Positions 1 to 6,239 of a DNA stretch of 25,671 nucleotides are shown one piece after another. Source of the DNA: a virus; IMG/VR virus record IMGVR_UViG_3300042453_005552, positions 1-25,671 of that record. One strand, written 5' to 3'. Numbering within the stretch: the first letter of the stretch is position 1; each line of letters opens with the position of its first letter. Both the position numbers and the translations under genes were made by a program. Under the pieces are notes generated by a model. The model searched no databases. It was not told the origin of the DNA and was given only the letters and a program-made list of their open reading frames with translations.

Positions 1-1
1 T

Positions 2-460
2 GCTCGACGAACCTCGGAGACCGAATATGCCAATTCGGAATCACGTGGCGACCCCGTCGGAACCACGGTCTGGGGCCGAGTGCCAGAGCAGGTGCGTAAG
101 CTGGCTCTGCTTTATGCAGCCAGCGCCAACCACCAATCGCCGTTGATCGACGCGGCGGCTGTGCGCTGGGCCACGGACTTCATGCTCCACCAGACTCGAC
201 GCATGCTCTTCATGGCACACAACCACGTCGCGGAGAACCCGTTCCATGCTGAGTGCCTCAAGCTCATTCGGAAGCTGCGCGAGGAATCCAACGGACAACT
301 CGCCCATAGCGTGCTCCTCAAACGCATGAAGATCGATGCCAAGACCTTCCAGGAGTTGGTGACGACGCTTGAGCAACAAGGGGATCTGCTGACGGTGATT
401 CAAGCTACCGCCGGCCGACCACAACGGCACTACCGATTGCTGGGTGAAAGCAGTGGGTGA
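2..460 (+). CDS. C-terminal part of a DUF3987-type phage primase/helicase-like protein (5' end outside the window)
   Basis: The frame is open from the window edge (position 2) to the TGA at 458-460, so this is the last ~152 residues of a longer protein. A GTG at 80 could be read as a start, but the coding sense continues upstream without a stop, so it is internal. The block RVPEQVRKLALLYAAS, followed by a Trp-Ala-containing helix about 30 residues on, resembles the C-terminus of DUF3987/virulence-type primase-helicase proteins that replicate phages and integrative elements. The last ~60 residues look like a small winged-helix ending in a Gly-Arg-Pro basic stretch. The family assignment rests on a short region without the ATPase core. 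Just past the stop, the same frame still reads VKEV- and VKEA-like units, so the gene may once have been longer. Confidence 0.6.
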   Translation, partial: ARRTSETEYANSESRGDPVGTTVWGRVPEQVRKLALLYAASANHQSPLIDAAAVRWATDFMLHQTRRMLFMAHNHVAENPFHAECLKLIRKLREESNGQLAHSVLLKRMKIDAKTFQELVTTLEQQGDLLTVIQATAGRPQRHYRLLGESSG

Positions 461-598
461 AACGAGGAGTGAAAAGTGAAAGAAGTCCACTGCAAGTGGC
501 TAGCCAGACCGGTGAAGGAAGCCTCGATTCGGAGAAAGACCCGTGAAACAAGTACCAACCAAAATCACCCCAAGCACCCGTGAAAGAAGTGAAAGATC
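444..598 (+). repeat. Iteron-like direct repeats, consensus GTGAAAGAAG
   Basis: Copies or near copies of GTGAAAGAAG start at 444 (GTGAAAG only), 457 (GTGAAACGAG), 469 (GTGAAAAG), 476 (exact), 512 (GTGAAGGAAG), 543 (GTGAAACAAG), 580 (exact) and 589 (GTGAAAGATC). Spacing is irregular. An inverted copy (CTTCTTTCAC) lies at 641-650, and related purine/pyrimidine tracts occur at 678-699 and 757-773. Such clustered short direct repeats next to a replication gene suggest initiator-binding iterons. The units at 476 and 512 are in frame with the upstream primase gene and would read Val-Lys-Glu-Val/Ala, so a decayed repetitive coding tail is a serious alternative. Confidence 0.5.
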
Positions 599-718
599 GG
601 TTTCGCAAACCCAACGAAATACTGGGTCCCTGACTTCTTTCTTCTTTCACCCGGTCACGCAGATATATGTATTCACACCCCTTCTTTCTTCCTTCACCCA
701 CACCCACGTATATGCCAG

Positions 719-742
719 CGCGTGCGCGTATAGACGCACGCG
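719..742. other. GC-rich hairpin
   Basis: CGCGTGCG (719-726) is perfectly complementary to CGCACGCG (735-742) with an eight-base loop containing TATA. There is no T-tract after it on either strand, so it is not a typical terminator. It lies between two purine/pyrimidine-biased tracts in the origin-like gap. Confidence 0.5.
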
Positions 743-904
743 TATGAGAGGGGTGGAGAAAGAAGAAAGAAAGCTCCGGAGCCCCAACGCTTACCCACGA
801 AGTCGCCAAGGTTGGCCCACGTTCGCGTCGTTGCGTGTGAGTGGGTTTGCTGGCCAATCGCCGGCGCTGAACGCCACACGTGGCCACACGTTGGCCTGTG
901 GTAC

Positions 905-923
905 GTCTGCCAATGTGGCAGAC
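905..923. promoter_or_regulatory. Perfect 8-bp inverted repeat, possible operator
   Basis: GTCTGCCA and TGGCAGAC flank a three-base spacer (ATG). The symmetry suits a dimeric DNA-binding protein. No T-run follows, so a terminator is unlikely. It lies ~105 bp upstream of the small gene at 1030, where it could control the following three-gene run that ends with the methyltransferase. The regulatory role is inferred only from symmetry and position. Confidence 0.35.
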
Positions 924-1029
924 CCAATAGGTACTTCTCCGTGATCTGCAAAAGGAGACGCGTGCGGGAACAATCGCCAAGTGTGAGACAGTTTTATTTT
1001 CTGGTCAGAACAACCAATGGAGAAAAGTT

Positions 1030-1236
1030 ATGTCAACGCAATCGGAACCTAAACGCGATCGATGGAACACGATAGTCGTGCCGGCAGCCAAAGGACTGGA
1101 GCGGTTCTTCTGGAACCTAGCTTGGTTCTGCGTCCTGCTCGTGGTGCTTTTTGGTGGTCCATGCATTCGCAACATGCAGAAGCCGCTTGAGAAAGGAGAG
1201 CCACATGAACAGCGAGCGGCTGATCCTGCCCAATAG
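1030..1236 (+). CDS. Small predicted membrane protein, unknown function
   Basis: A 68-residue protein. The ATG at 1030 is preceded by TGGAGAAAAG, a good ribosome-binding site. Residues 1-27 are polar and basic. Residues ~28-46 (WNLAWFCVLLVVLFGGPCI) form one hydrophobic membrane-spanning segment. The tail is short and charged. It overlaps the start of the next gene by 32 bp and looks like the first gene of a three-gene run (1030-2811). I do not recognise a family. Confidence 0.55.
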   Translation: MSTQSEPKRDRWNTIVVPAAKGLERFFWNLAWFCVLLVVLFGGPCIRNMQKPLEKGEPHEQRAADPAQ

Positions 1237-1435
1237 CCGACTCTGTTTGTTTTGCAACTCAATCGAGTGTGCAGGCACTGACGACTTGTGCGATGCCTGC
1301 ACCCAGCACTGGAGCCAATTACCACCTACCGAGCGTCCGTTTGTCGAGGAACATGACTTCGATGATTGGGATGCTCACTACGAACCAAACATTTTGGAAT
1401 ATCACCTCAAAAGATTACTGAAGGATCGAAAATGA
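1205..1435 (+). CDS. Small Cys-rich, zinc-finger-like protein
   Basis: A 76-residue protein starting at ATG 1205, chosen because GAGAAAGGAGAG lies directly upstream; an in-frame start at 1151 lies deep inside the preceding gene and has no such site. Cysteines at residues 14, 17, 22, 29 and 32 (CLFC...C...CDAC) form a compact cluster that could bind one zinc ion. The rest is acidic and Trp/His-containing, with no recognisable domain. Its stop overlaps the methyltransferase start in an ATGA junction (1432-1435), so the two are translationally coupled. It may be a DNA- or protein-binding adaptor, but this is speculative. Confidence 0.6.
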   Translation: MNSERLILPNSRLCLFCNSIECAGTDDLCDACTQHWSQLPPTERPFVEEHDFDDWDAHYEPNILEYHLKRLLKDRK

Positions 1436-2811
1436 AAATTGAAATGAGATCGATTACTGAGATCAAACCGTACCCCAACAACCCTCGCATCAATGATGAT
1501 GCGGTCGACACGGTGGCTGGCAGCATCAAGGAGTTCGGATTCCGTCAACCGATTGTCGTGGATGGTGAGGGTGTCATCATCTGCGGCCACACACGATTCA
1601 AAGCGGCTCAGAAACTGGGGCTCGAAAGAGTACCCGTCCATGTGGCCAAGGATCTCACCCCAGACCAAATCAAGGCGTATCGCATCGCGGACAACAAGAC
1701 CGCAGAACTTGCTGAATGGAATTATGACCTGCTGCCGATCGAACTCGGCGAATTGCAGTCAAGCGGTTTTGACCTTTCGTTGTTGGGGTTTGATGGAGAT
1801 GAGTTGCTGAAGCTTCTTTCGACCGAGGTTGAAGAAGGACTCACCGATCCAGATGACGTTCCGGCACCACCGGACGAAGCCGTAACCCAACCTGGCGATC
1901 TTTGGATCCTAGGCAACCACCGCTTGCTCTGCGGTGACTCATCGAAACCTGAGGATCTTGACCGACTACTCGGCGGCAAGACGATCCAGCTGGTCAACAC
2001 CGATCCTCCTTACAACGTGAAGGTCGAGCCGCGATCGAATAACGCGATCGCGGCTGGCCTATCGTCATTCTCGAACGACAGCGCTTCGCAGAAGCTCAAG
2101 GGTGGCCAAGGCAACGCGGCATCGTTTGGTGTCGATCATGAGACCGGTAAACCCAAGCATCCCCCAACGCACAAGAAGCTCCGAGCTAAGGATCGTCCGC
2201 TGGCCAACGACTTTGTGACCGACGAGGAATTCGATCGATTGCTTGATGCGTGGTTTGGAAACATCGCTCGGGTGCTCGACCCAGGTCGTGGTTTCTACAT
2301 CTGGGGTGGGTATGCCAACTGCGGCAATTACCCCCCGTTCCTCAAGAAGCATGGTTTGTATTTCAGCCAAGCAATCATCTGGGACAAGATGCATCCAGTG
2401 CTTACCCGCAAAGACTTCATGGGCGCGCATGAGTGGTGTTTTTATGGTTGGTTGGAAGGCTCCGCGCACGTGTACCTCGGCCCAAACAATGCAACCGACT
2501 TGTGGCAAATCAAGAAAGTCAATCCTCAGTCGATGATCCACCTGACCGAGAAGCCAGTCGAACTGGCGGTCCGTGCGATGCAGTACTCGTCGCGACCAGG
2601 CGACAACGTTCTGGATCTATTCGGTGGAAGTGGTTCGACACTCATCGCAGCCGAACAAACAGGACGTCATGCGTTTCTGATGGAACTCGACTGCCTGTAT
2701 GCGGATGTAATCGTCGAGCGGTACCAGAGGTTCACAGGCAAGCCGGCGATCTTGGAACGTACCGGAACGTCTCCGATCCCGATGAACACTCCGACCGCAG
2801 CGGGAACCTAG
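1432..2811 (+). CDS. ParB-domain/DNA methyltransferase fusion (N6-adenine or N4-cytosine type, beta class)
   Basis: A 459-residue protein. ATG 1432 is preferred over the in-frame 1366 because it forms an ATGA overlap with the preceding stop and the protein then begins exactly at the ParB-like domain. Residues ~5-130 are a ParB/Srx-type domain (PNNPRIND, then GHTRFKAAQKLGL at 52-64). Residues ~155-440 are an N6_N4 methyltransferase. The catalytic DPPY is at 191-194 and the S-adenosylmethionine motif FGGSGST at 397-403; this catalytic-then-cofactor order is the beta class. Such fusions are common in phages and usually act without a partner endonuclease, protecting phage DNA or marking it for replication or packaging. 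No restriction enzyme gene is nearby. The recognition site cannot be read from sequence. It ends in a 4-bp convergent overlap with the minus-strand gene at 2808. Confidence 0.9.
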   Translation: MKIEMRSITEIKPYPNNPRINDDAVDTVAGSIKEFGFRQPIVVDGEGVIICGHTRFKAAQKLGLERVPVHVAKDLTPDQIKAYRIADNKTAELAEWNYDLLPIELGELQSSGFDLSLLGFDGDELLKLLSTEVEEGLTDPDDVPAPPDEAVTQPGDLWILGNHRLLCGDSSKPEDLDRLLGGKTIQLVNTDPPYNVKVEPRSNNAIAAGLSSFSNDSASQKLKGGQGNAASFGVDHETGKPKHPPTHKKLRAKDRPLANDFVTDEEFDRLLDAWFGNIARVLDPGRGFYIWGGYANCGNYPPFLKKHGLYFSQAIIWDKMHPVLTRKDFMGAHEWCFYGWLEGSAHVYLGPNNATDLWQIKKVNPQSMIHLTEKPVELAVRAMQYSSRPGDNVLDLFGGSGSTLIAAEQTGRHAFLMELDCLYADVIVERYQRFTGKPAILERTGTSPIPMNTPTAAGT

Positions 2812-3128
2812 AGCTTATGGCAGTGCCAATGTTGGTTCTCGAAAACATACAGGTAGTTCGCATCGCAGTTGCGTGCGAACACCAAGAGCGACCCACGGTC
2901 GCAAACATGCTTTGGGGGACGTGCCCGAGAGAAGTACTCGGGTTCCCCATCGCTCGAGGTCAAACTTCGAAGTTCCCCCCCGGCGACGAGCGCCGAGGCT
3001 TTCTCGATGGAGTTGTACCGTTGGTTGAGAATCACCCCAGCATGTTCCGGGTAGCCATCGAAGTGGAGGTAGGCGGCATGGAAGCTCCCGTCGCTATCCG
3101 CACAGGCAATCGTTGCTCGCGTCGACAT
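2808..3128 (-). CDS. Conserved phage-type hypothetical protein (MSTRATI family)
   Basis: A 106-residue protein, last of a four-gene minus-strand unit (3962 to 2808). The opening MSTRATIACADSDGSF and the following HFDGYPEHAGVIL are a pattern found in small proteins of unknown function in many phages. The middle carries a short GGELRSL block and the end is rich in Tyr, Trp and His. No catalytic motif or membrane segment is visible. The spacer to the upstream gene is 12 bases. It converges tail to tail with the methyltransferase, with the two stop codons overlapping. It is probably an accessory protein made early in infection; the role is unknown. Confidence 0.7.
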   Translation of the reverse strand: MSTRATIACADSDGSFHAAYLHFDGYPEHAGVILNQRYNSIEKASALVAGGELRSLTSSDGEPEYFSRARPPKHVCDRGSLLVFARNCDANYLYVFENQHWHCHKL

Positions 3129-3140
3129 AGTTTGATCCCC

Positions 3141-3362
3141 TTACGATTGAAGGCCTTCAGGTCCGAGAATCTCGATCAGGTCACCGGGCATTGTCAGCAT
3201 GAGCGAACGGCCGTTGTCCCAATCGACCTCGACTTGCGTCCAGCGGTGGTGTGGATGAACCGCAATAATGGTTCCAAGCGAACCGGCAGGAATCGGGTCG
3301 GGATCGTTCGGCATGAATATCAATCGGATCCGATCACCGATCTTGAGTGTGTTAGACATCAT
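3141..3362 (-). CDS. DUF4314-like small protein
   Basis: A 73-residue protein. Residues ~6-68 match the DUF4314 pattern: an opening KIGDRIRLIFMPNDPDPIP, a central Gly-Thr beta turn (GSLGTI) and VEVDWDNGRSL followed by a Gly-Asp-Leu-Ile near the end. This resembles a small SH3-like beta barrel. The start is ATGATG at 3362/3359 preceded by GAAGGG. The spacer to the upstream gene is 15 bases. DUF4314 proteins are frequent in phages and conjugative elements, and their function is unknown. Confidence 0.75.
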   Translation of the reverse strand: MMSNTLKIGDRIRLIFMPNDPDPIPAGSLGTIIAVHPHHRWTQVEVDWDNGRSLMLTMPGDLIEILGPEGLQS

Positions 3363-3377
3363 GAGGTTTCCCTTCGT

Positions 3378-3629
3378 TTAGAGAATCTTTCCAAGCAGGC
3401 TGTTTCTCATCGCATCGAGTGCTTCACAGGCGTAGAGGTGTTCGGTAAGAAGCGGGCCGGCGGTTTGTGGTTGCTGCGCGTCGGCGATCTCAAGCATGTC
3501 GGCCAAAGTTCGAAGCCCCTCAACGGCTTTGTAGTAGGCCTCGCGGATCTCTTGAGCTTGGTGTGCGTCCATCGTACGGAAGGCGTCGCGAAGAATTTTT
3601 TCGTTGGCTTTCTTGTCGGCGGTGGTCAT
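3378..3629 (-). CDS. Small helical hypothetical protein
   Basis: An 83-residue, mostly alpha-helical, charged protein (KANEKILRDAFRTMDAHQ, then several Leu/Ala-rich helices). AAGGA lies just upstream of the ATG at 3629. It is the second gene of the 3962-to-2808 unit, with 36 bases to the gene before it and 15 to the gene after it. No family, cofactor site or membrane segment is recognised. Confidence 0.6.
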   Translation of the reverse strand: MTTADKKANEKILRDAFRTMDAHQAQEIREAYYKAVEGLRTLADMLEIADAQQPQTAGPLLTEHLYACEALDAMRNSLLGKIL

Positions 3630-3665
3630 GGTCGTGTTCCTTGTGGTTGGTGTCTGGGTTGGTGG

Positions 3666-3962
3666 CTACGACTGGTTCTTGAGGAAGTACTGCAGCATCT
3701 TTTGTTGTTCGTAGAGCTTGTTGAGTTCCGCTTTCGCTTCCTTGGCCTCGCGAAGGTCGCCATCGGCGAAGTCCGTCCAGCTCAGGCTGCAGGGTTGGTC
3801 GTTGAGCATCGCGGTCGCATCTTCTACGGCTCTTTGGGCTCGCCAGAGCATTTGTTCGGCGGCCTTGGCGATTCGTTTCTTAGCGTCCGGAATCATCCAC
3901 TCCAGGCGGTTGAGTTGTTCCTGGATCGCTGCGACCGTGGGGTTTGTGGCGGTGTCGTTCAT
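3666..3962 (-). CDS. Small coiled-coil hypothetical protein, first gene of its unit
   Basis: A 98-residue protein of unknown function. Two long amphipathic helices rich in Glu, Lys, Ala and Gln (about 10-50 and 65-93) suggest a helical hairpin or coiled-coil dimer. The start at 3962 follows CAAACATGGAGAAACGACG, a ribosome-binding region nearly identical to those of the first genes of the other two minus-strand units (5921 and 7097). That shared leader supports both the start and its role as first gene. Confidence 0.65.
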   Translation of the reverse strand: MNDTATNPTVAAIQEQLNRLEWMIPDAKKRIAKAAEQMLWRAQRAVEDATAMLNDQPCSLSWTDFADGDLREAKEAKAELNKLYEQQKMLQYFLKNQS

Positions 3963-4105
3963 CGTCGTTTCTCCATGTTTGCTTTAGGGTTTTCGTTTGG
4001 CGTTACGACACAGTTCCCATGCTTTGGGAAGAACATCAAGCCGATGTGGAAAGTAATGTTTTGGATTCTCGAAGAATGTTTTCGAGCCCCACAAACGCCA
4101 CCGTT
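3963..4105 (-). promoter_or_regulatory. Leader/promoter repeat, copy A
   Basis: This is the upstream region of the 3962-to-2808 unit, and it resembles copies B (5922-6060) and C (7098-7262). Shared features, read on the minus strand toward the gene: a GCTTGATG-like block (around 4030-4042), a CATGGG/TGTGTCGTAACG-like block (around 4000-4020), and a CAAACATGGAGA ribosome-binding site. Farther upstream, GCCCCACAAACGCCAC (4086-4101 on the plus strand) is identical over 16 bases to 7240-7255. TTCCC (4014-4018) and GGGAA (4026-4030) form a small inverted repeat. The resemblance is seen by eye; the promoter function is inferred. Confidence 0.6.
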
Positions 4106-4150
4106 TGGCACCGTTCGCGTCGCTTTGGAACTTGGGAGAATGACGCCCTC

Positions 4151-4190
4151 CAACGAGAAAACGCCCACACATCGCAACCGTGGGGCGTTT
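4151..4190 (-). terminator. Intrinsic terminator of the 5921-to-4209 unit
   Basis: Read on the minus strand, AAACGCCCCAC pairs with GTGGGCGTTT across a short loop (one bulged base), and the stem runs into GTTTTCTCGTT. It lies 18 bases beyond the stop of the last gene of the unit (4209). The tail GTTTTCTCGTT is also present at the terminator at 6191-6222. Confidence 0.7.
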
Positions 4191-4208
4191 GCGCGAAATC
4201 AACCCGGT

Positions 4209-4448
4209 TTAGCGCCGGAGCCAATTCCGAATGGTCTTGAGCTCGTACCTGCCCAAACCGGAGACCGCATAGTCTTGGCCGTTATGCCCGCGGGCGATCA
4301 ATCGGTCGCCCCGGCGCTCGACATACTCGACGGTCGTATCCAAAGACGGGTCGTCTTCGGATTGGACTTGGTACGAATGGTCGGGATCGGGGTAAGCTCG
4401 CTGGCCTTCGGAAAGGTCGGTCACCAAATGGATCTGTCCGATGTGCAT
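4209..4448 (-). CDS. Small hypothetical protein
   Basis: A 79-residue protein, last gene of the 5921-to-4209 unit. Its ATG at 4448 lies one base after the stop of the preceding gene (TAACATG), so translation is probably coupled. The sequence looks beta-rich with alternating charged residues (TTVEYVERRGDRLIARG) and ends in a basic Trp-Leu-Arg-Arg. No known domain is recognised. A hairpin terminator follows. Confidence 0.6.
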   Translation of the reverse strand: MHIGQIHLVTDLSEGQRAYPDPDHSYQVQSEDDPSLDTTVEYVERRGDRLIARGHNGQDYAVSGLGRYELKTIRNWLRR

Positions 4449-4449
4449 G

Positions 4450-4644
4450 TTAGCGCTCCGTGGTCGTGGTGGTCTGGTCGCGATTGGGTAAAGGTGGATC
4501 TAGCTCTTCGGCAATCGAGAGCAGGATCTCGGCAAGTTGGTTTGCATAGATGCAAGTCACCTCGCCCGATTCAAAGGCCTCATCGAGTCGCAGCGCGACC
4601 TTACGCATCGCGTCTGCGACTCGGTAGTTCGGATCGGAACTCAC
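4450..4644 (-). CDS. Very small helical protein with GTG start
   Basis: A 64-residue protein. The frame is open much farther upstream, but the likely start is GTG 4644, because it forms a GTGA overlap with the stop of the HARE-HTH gene (4641-4643) and everything upstream is antisense-like Arg/Asp-rich sequence lying inside that gene. The protein is helical (YRVADAMRKVALRLDEAFE, then a second Leu/Ile-rich helix) with a polar Thr-rich tail. It is the only gene of the minus-strand island that is not in the shared codon phase. Function unknown. Confidence 0.6.
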   Translation of the reverse strand: MSSDPNYRVADAMRKVALRLDEAFESGEVTCIYANQLAEILLSIAEELDPPLPNRDQTTTTTER

Positions 4645-5210
4645 TGGGCCACCTCGGCGGTTGCTGTTGCGGCTACGAATCGGCCCCGATCGGTTTTTAC
4701 GAATCGCGATGCCTCGCCCTTGGAGAGCTCGCGAAGGATCGCGCTGTAGAGCGTCGCGTGGGGCGTCTTCCCACCGGGGCTCGTCCAGTAACCCTTCGCA
4801 GTCATCGCTTCGATCATCTGTTGGACGCTCAAGGGCTCGGTCGCTTCGCACAAAACCTTGTGGGCGGCAGCCAACGCGCTCAAGCGCTTGGGTTGATCGC
4901 CGTTAGTTTTCTTCGCGATCCGCTTGGGTTTGGTGACCGGTTCGGGAGAACTGTTGATGGTGATCACGGTGGCTGGTTCGTTCTCGACCAAGGTAAGGTT
5001 GTTGGTCGTAGTGACCTTCGCCGAACGCTTGCTTTTGCCGACTTCGCCCTGCAACCGCTGGGCGCTCTTGATGTGGATCTTCTTTCCCGTCGCAAGATTC
5101 GTGGCACTCCAACCACCACTGGGTTTCTCGCTATCGATCTGGATCTCGACCTTCTTGCCGGTGACGTTCGCATAGTACTTGCCACCGATCTTGACCTCTG
5201 CCTTTTTCAT
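4641..5210 (-). CDS. Two-domain protein with C-terminal HARE-HTH DNA-binding domain
   Basis: A 189-residue protein. ATG 5210 is chosen because GGAGAAGAGAAG precedes it; an in-frame ATG at 5252 would add 14 residues. Residues ~4-52 (KIGGKYYANVTGKKVEIQI, then GGWSATNLATGKKIHIKSA) look like a small beta-rich domain. Residues 55-105 are a basic, Thr-rich linker. Residues ~110-181 match the HARE-HTH winged helix: AAHKVL, PLSVQQMIEAM, GGKTPHATLYSAILREL, SRFVKTDRGRF. HARE-HTH domains occur in restriction/modification proteins and chromatin factors and are thought to recognise DNA, possibly modified bases. Here it could be a phage regulator or a reader of the methyltransferase mark; both are inference. 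Confidence 0.8.
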   Translation of the reverse strand: MKKAEVKIGGKYYANVTGKKVEIQIDSEKPSGGWSATNLATGKKIHIKSAQRLQGEVGKSKRSAKVTTTNNLTLVENEPATVITINSSPEPVTKPKRIAKKTNGDQPKRLSALAAAHKVLCEATEPLSVQQMIEAMTAKGYWTSPGGKTPHATLYSAILRELSKGEASRFVKTDRGRFVAATATAEVAQ

Positions 5211-5309
5211 CTTCTCTTCTCCAATCTTGTCGCGATGGTTGGCTGCCATCATCAGGCGGCGGGAACCTCCCGCCGCGACGCGTCGACTCGCGCCGATCGC
5301 GTTTCGGCT

Positions 5310-5564
5310 CTAGTACGCGACATCCCAAGCTCGTTTCGATCCGTATCCAAGCTGCCCCCCTTCTACGATGTAGACGATCTGGTCCGTATTGACGTCATCG
5401 TCGTCTTCGTCATCCTCTTGGTCGTTGATTTCTTGCCCCGACGCCAAACCAACGATCCGGTTTTCGAACGGCCAGTTCTGTTGGGTCATCACCCGCACTT
5501 CACATTCGCCCCCCAGCTCATCGCGGTACTCTTCGAGGCGTGCAATCAATTCGTCAATCGTCAT
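5310..5564 (-). CDS. Conserved phage hypothetical protein with acidic insert
   Basis: An 84-residue protein. The pattern MTIDELIARLEEYRDELGG, then EVRVMTQQNWPFENRIVGL and a closing VYIVEGGQLGYGSKRAW, recurs in small uncharacterised phage and plasmid proteins. Between the two conserved halves is a strongly acidic run of about ten Asp/Glu residues (48-58). No catalytic motif is seen. It is the second gene of the 5921-to-4209 unit, 24 bases after the first, with 99 bases to the next gene. Confidence 0.65.
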   Translation of the reverse strand: MTIDELIARLEEYRDELGGECEVRVMTQQNWPFENRIVGLASGQEINDQEDDEDDDDVNTDQIVYIVEGGQLGYGSKRAWDVAY

Positions 5565-5588
5565 ATTTGTTCTCTCTTATGTTTTCGG

Positions 5589-5921
5589 TTAGTTGGCGTA
5601 GGTCAGGTCGGCGAGGCCGGCGGCGAGGAAATCCACAATCGCGCGGGCCAAATCGGTTTGTGCATCGACATCCAGCCCGCGGTCGAAATTGAAAACCGTC
5701 TGCTTGTCTTGCAGTCGCTGCAGCCAGAGTTTCGAGATTCGGCTCTTTGCCAGTTCGTACTCTTCGCATTCGGCGTGTTCGGGGAAGACCAAGGCGTCGA
5801 AGCGGTGCCCGGCAATCGTTCCGCAGACCCAGGTTCCGCCACCCGCGGCGCGTCGGGTGGTCTTGGTGATCTTCAGGTCGTCGCCCAGGTCAAATTCGAA
5901 GGGTTTGTTTGTTTGGGTCAT
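5589..5921 (-). CDS. Hypothetical protein, first gene of its unit
   Basis: A 110-residue protein of unknown function. The first half is beta-rich (DDLKITKTTRRAAGGGTWVC, then IAGHRFDALVFPEHAE). The second half is helical, ending in DLARAIVDFLAAGLADL. The start at 5921 follows CAAACACGGAGAACCAACG, the same ribosome-binding arrangement as the first genes at 3962 and 7097. No family is recognised. Confidence 0.65.
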   Translation of the reverse strand: MTQTNKPFEFDLGDDLKITKTTRRAAGGGTWVCGTIAGHRFDALVFPEHAECEEYELAKSRISKLWLQRLQDKQTVFNFDRGLDVDAQTDLARAIVDFLAAGLADLTYAN

Positions 5922-6060
5922 CGTTGGTTCTCCGTGTTTGGTGTTGTGAGGAATTCGTTTTCGTTAACACACATGAGCCATGCGGTTGAAACGTCATCAA
6001 GCGGTTCTGGCGGAATCTGGGAAGTAATCTCTGAAATTCTTTTACCGCCAAAAAAACTAG
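5922..6060 (-). promoter_or_regulatory. Leader/promoter repeat, copy B
   Basis: This is the upstream region of the 5921-to-4209 unit. On the minus strand it carries CGCTTGATGACG, ACCGCATGGCTC, TGTGTGTTAACG and CACGGAGA in the same order and similar spacing as copies A and C. GGAAGTAAT on the plus strand (6019-6028) also resembles GAAAGTAAT of copy A. The 16-base block shared by copies A and C is not clearly present here. Promoter function is inferred. Confidence 0.55.
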
Positions 6061-6190
6061 GGAAAACATGCGATTTGCGATGTTTGCGACAGGTTGGCCT
6101 GTGTGGCCACATGCGGAAGAATGGTCCCTTACTTAGGACCTACCCGGAATCATGCGGCTGTGACGATCGTGGGCGGAACGATTCCCACAT
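6061..6190. other. Gap between copy B and the next terminator
   Basis: No gene is seen. It contains GTTGGCCTGTG (6093-6103), repeated from 890-900, and two short inverted repeats: GGTCC/GGACC (6123-6127 and 6136-6140) and GTGGG/CCCAC (6169-6173 and 6184-6188). These may be protein-binding sites or chance. Confidence 0.3.
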
Positions 6191-6222
6191 AACGAGAAAA
6201 CCCCAAGGTAAAAACCTCGGGG
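6191..6222 (-). terminator. Intrinsic terminator of the amidoligase unit
   Basis: Read on the minus strand, CCCCGAGG pairs with CCTTGGGG (one G-T pair) around an A/T loop and runs straight into TTTTCTCGTT. It lies 18 bases past the stop of the amidoligase gene (6240). Its tail is the same as at the terminator at 4151-4190. Confidence 0.75.
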
Positions 6223-6239
6223 CAAAGCTTTCTTGGAAC

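Larger units (their letters stand above)
461..1029. other. Non-coding stretch with origin-like structure
   Basis: No convincing gene is seen in these ~570 bases. The open frames here are low-complexity and lack ribosome-binding sites and family resemblance. The stretch holds the GTGAAAGAAG repeats, AT-rich patches (662-676), a GC-rich hairpin (719-742), a purine-rich tract (751-773) and a perfect inverted repeat (905-923). The word GTTGGCCTGTG at 890-900 recurs at 6093-6103 in another gap of this window. This combination next to a primase is compatible with a replication origin or a control region, but nothing here proves either. Confidence 0.4.

Noticed and set aside
444-598. CRISPR-like array
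   Set aside because: Units are about ten bases, partly overlapping and irregularly spaced, without uniform spacers or cas genes.
543-944. Open frames on both strands in the gap after the primase gene (133 and 191 codons)
   Set aside because: Low-complexity Ser/Thr/Arg/Phe sequence driven by repeats, no ribosome-binding site, no family resemblance.
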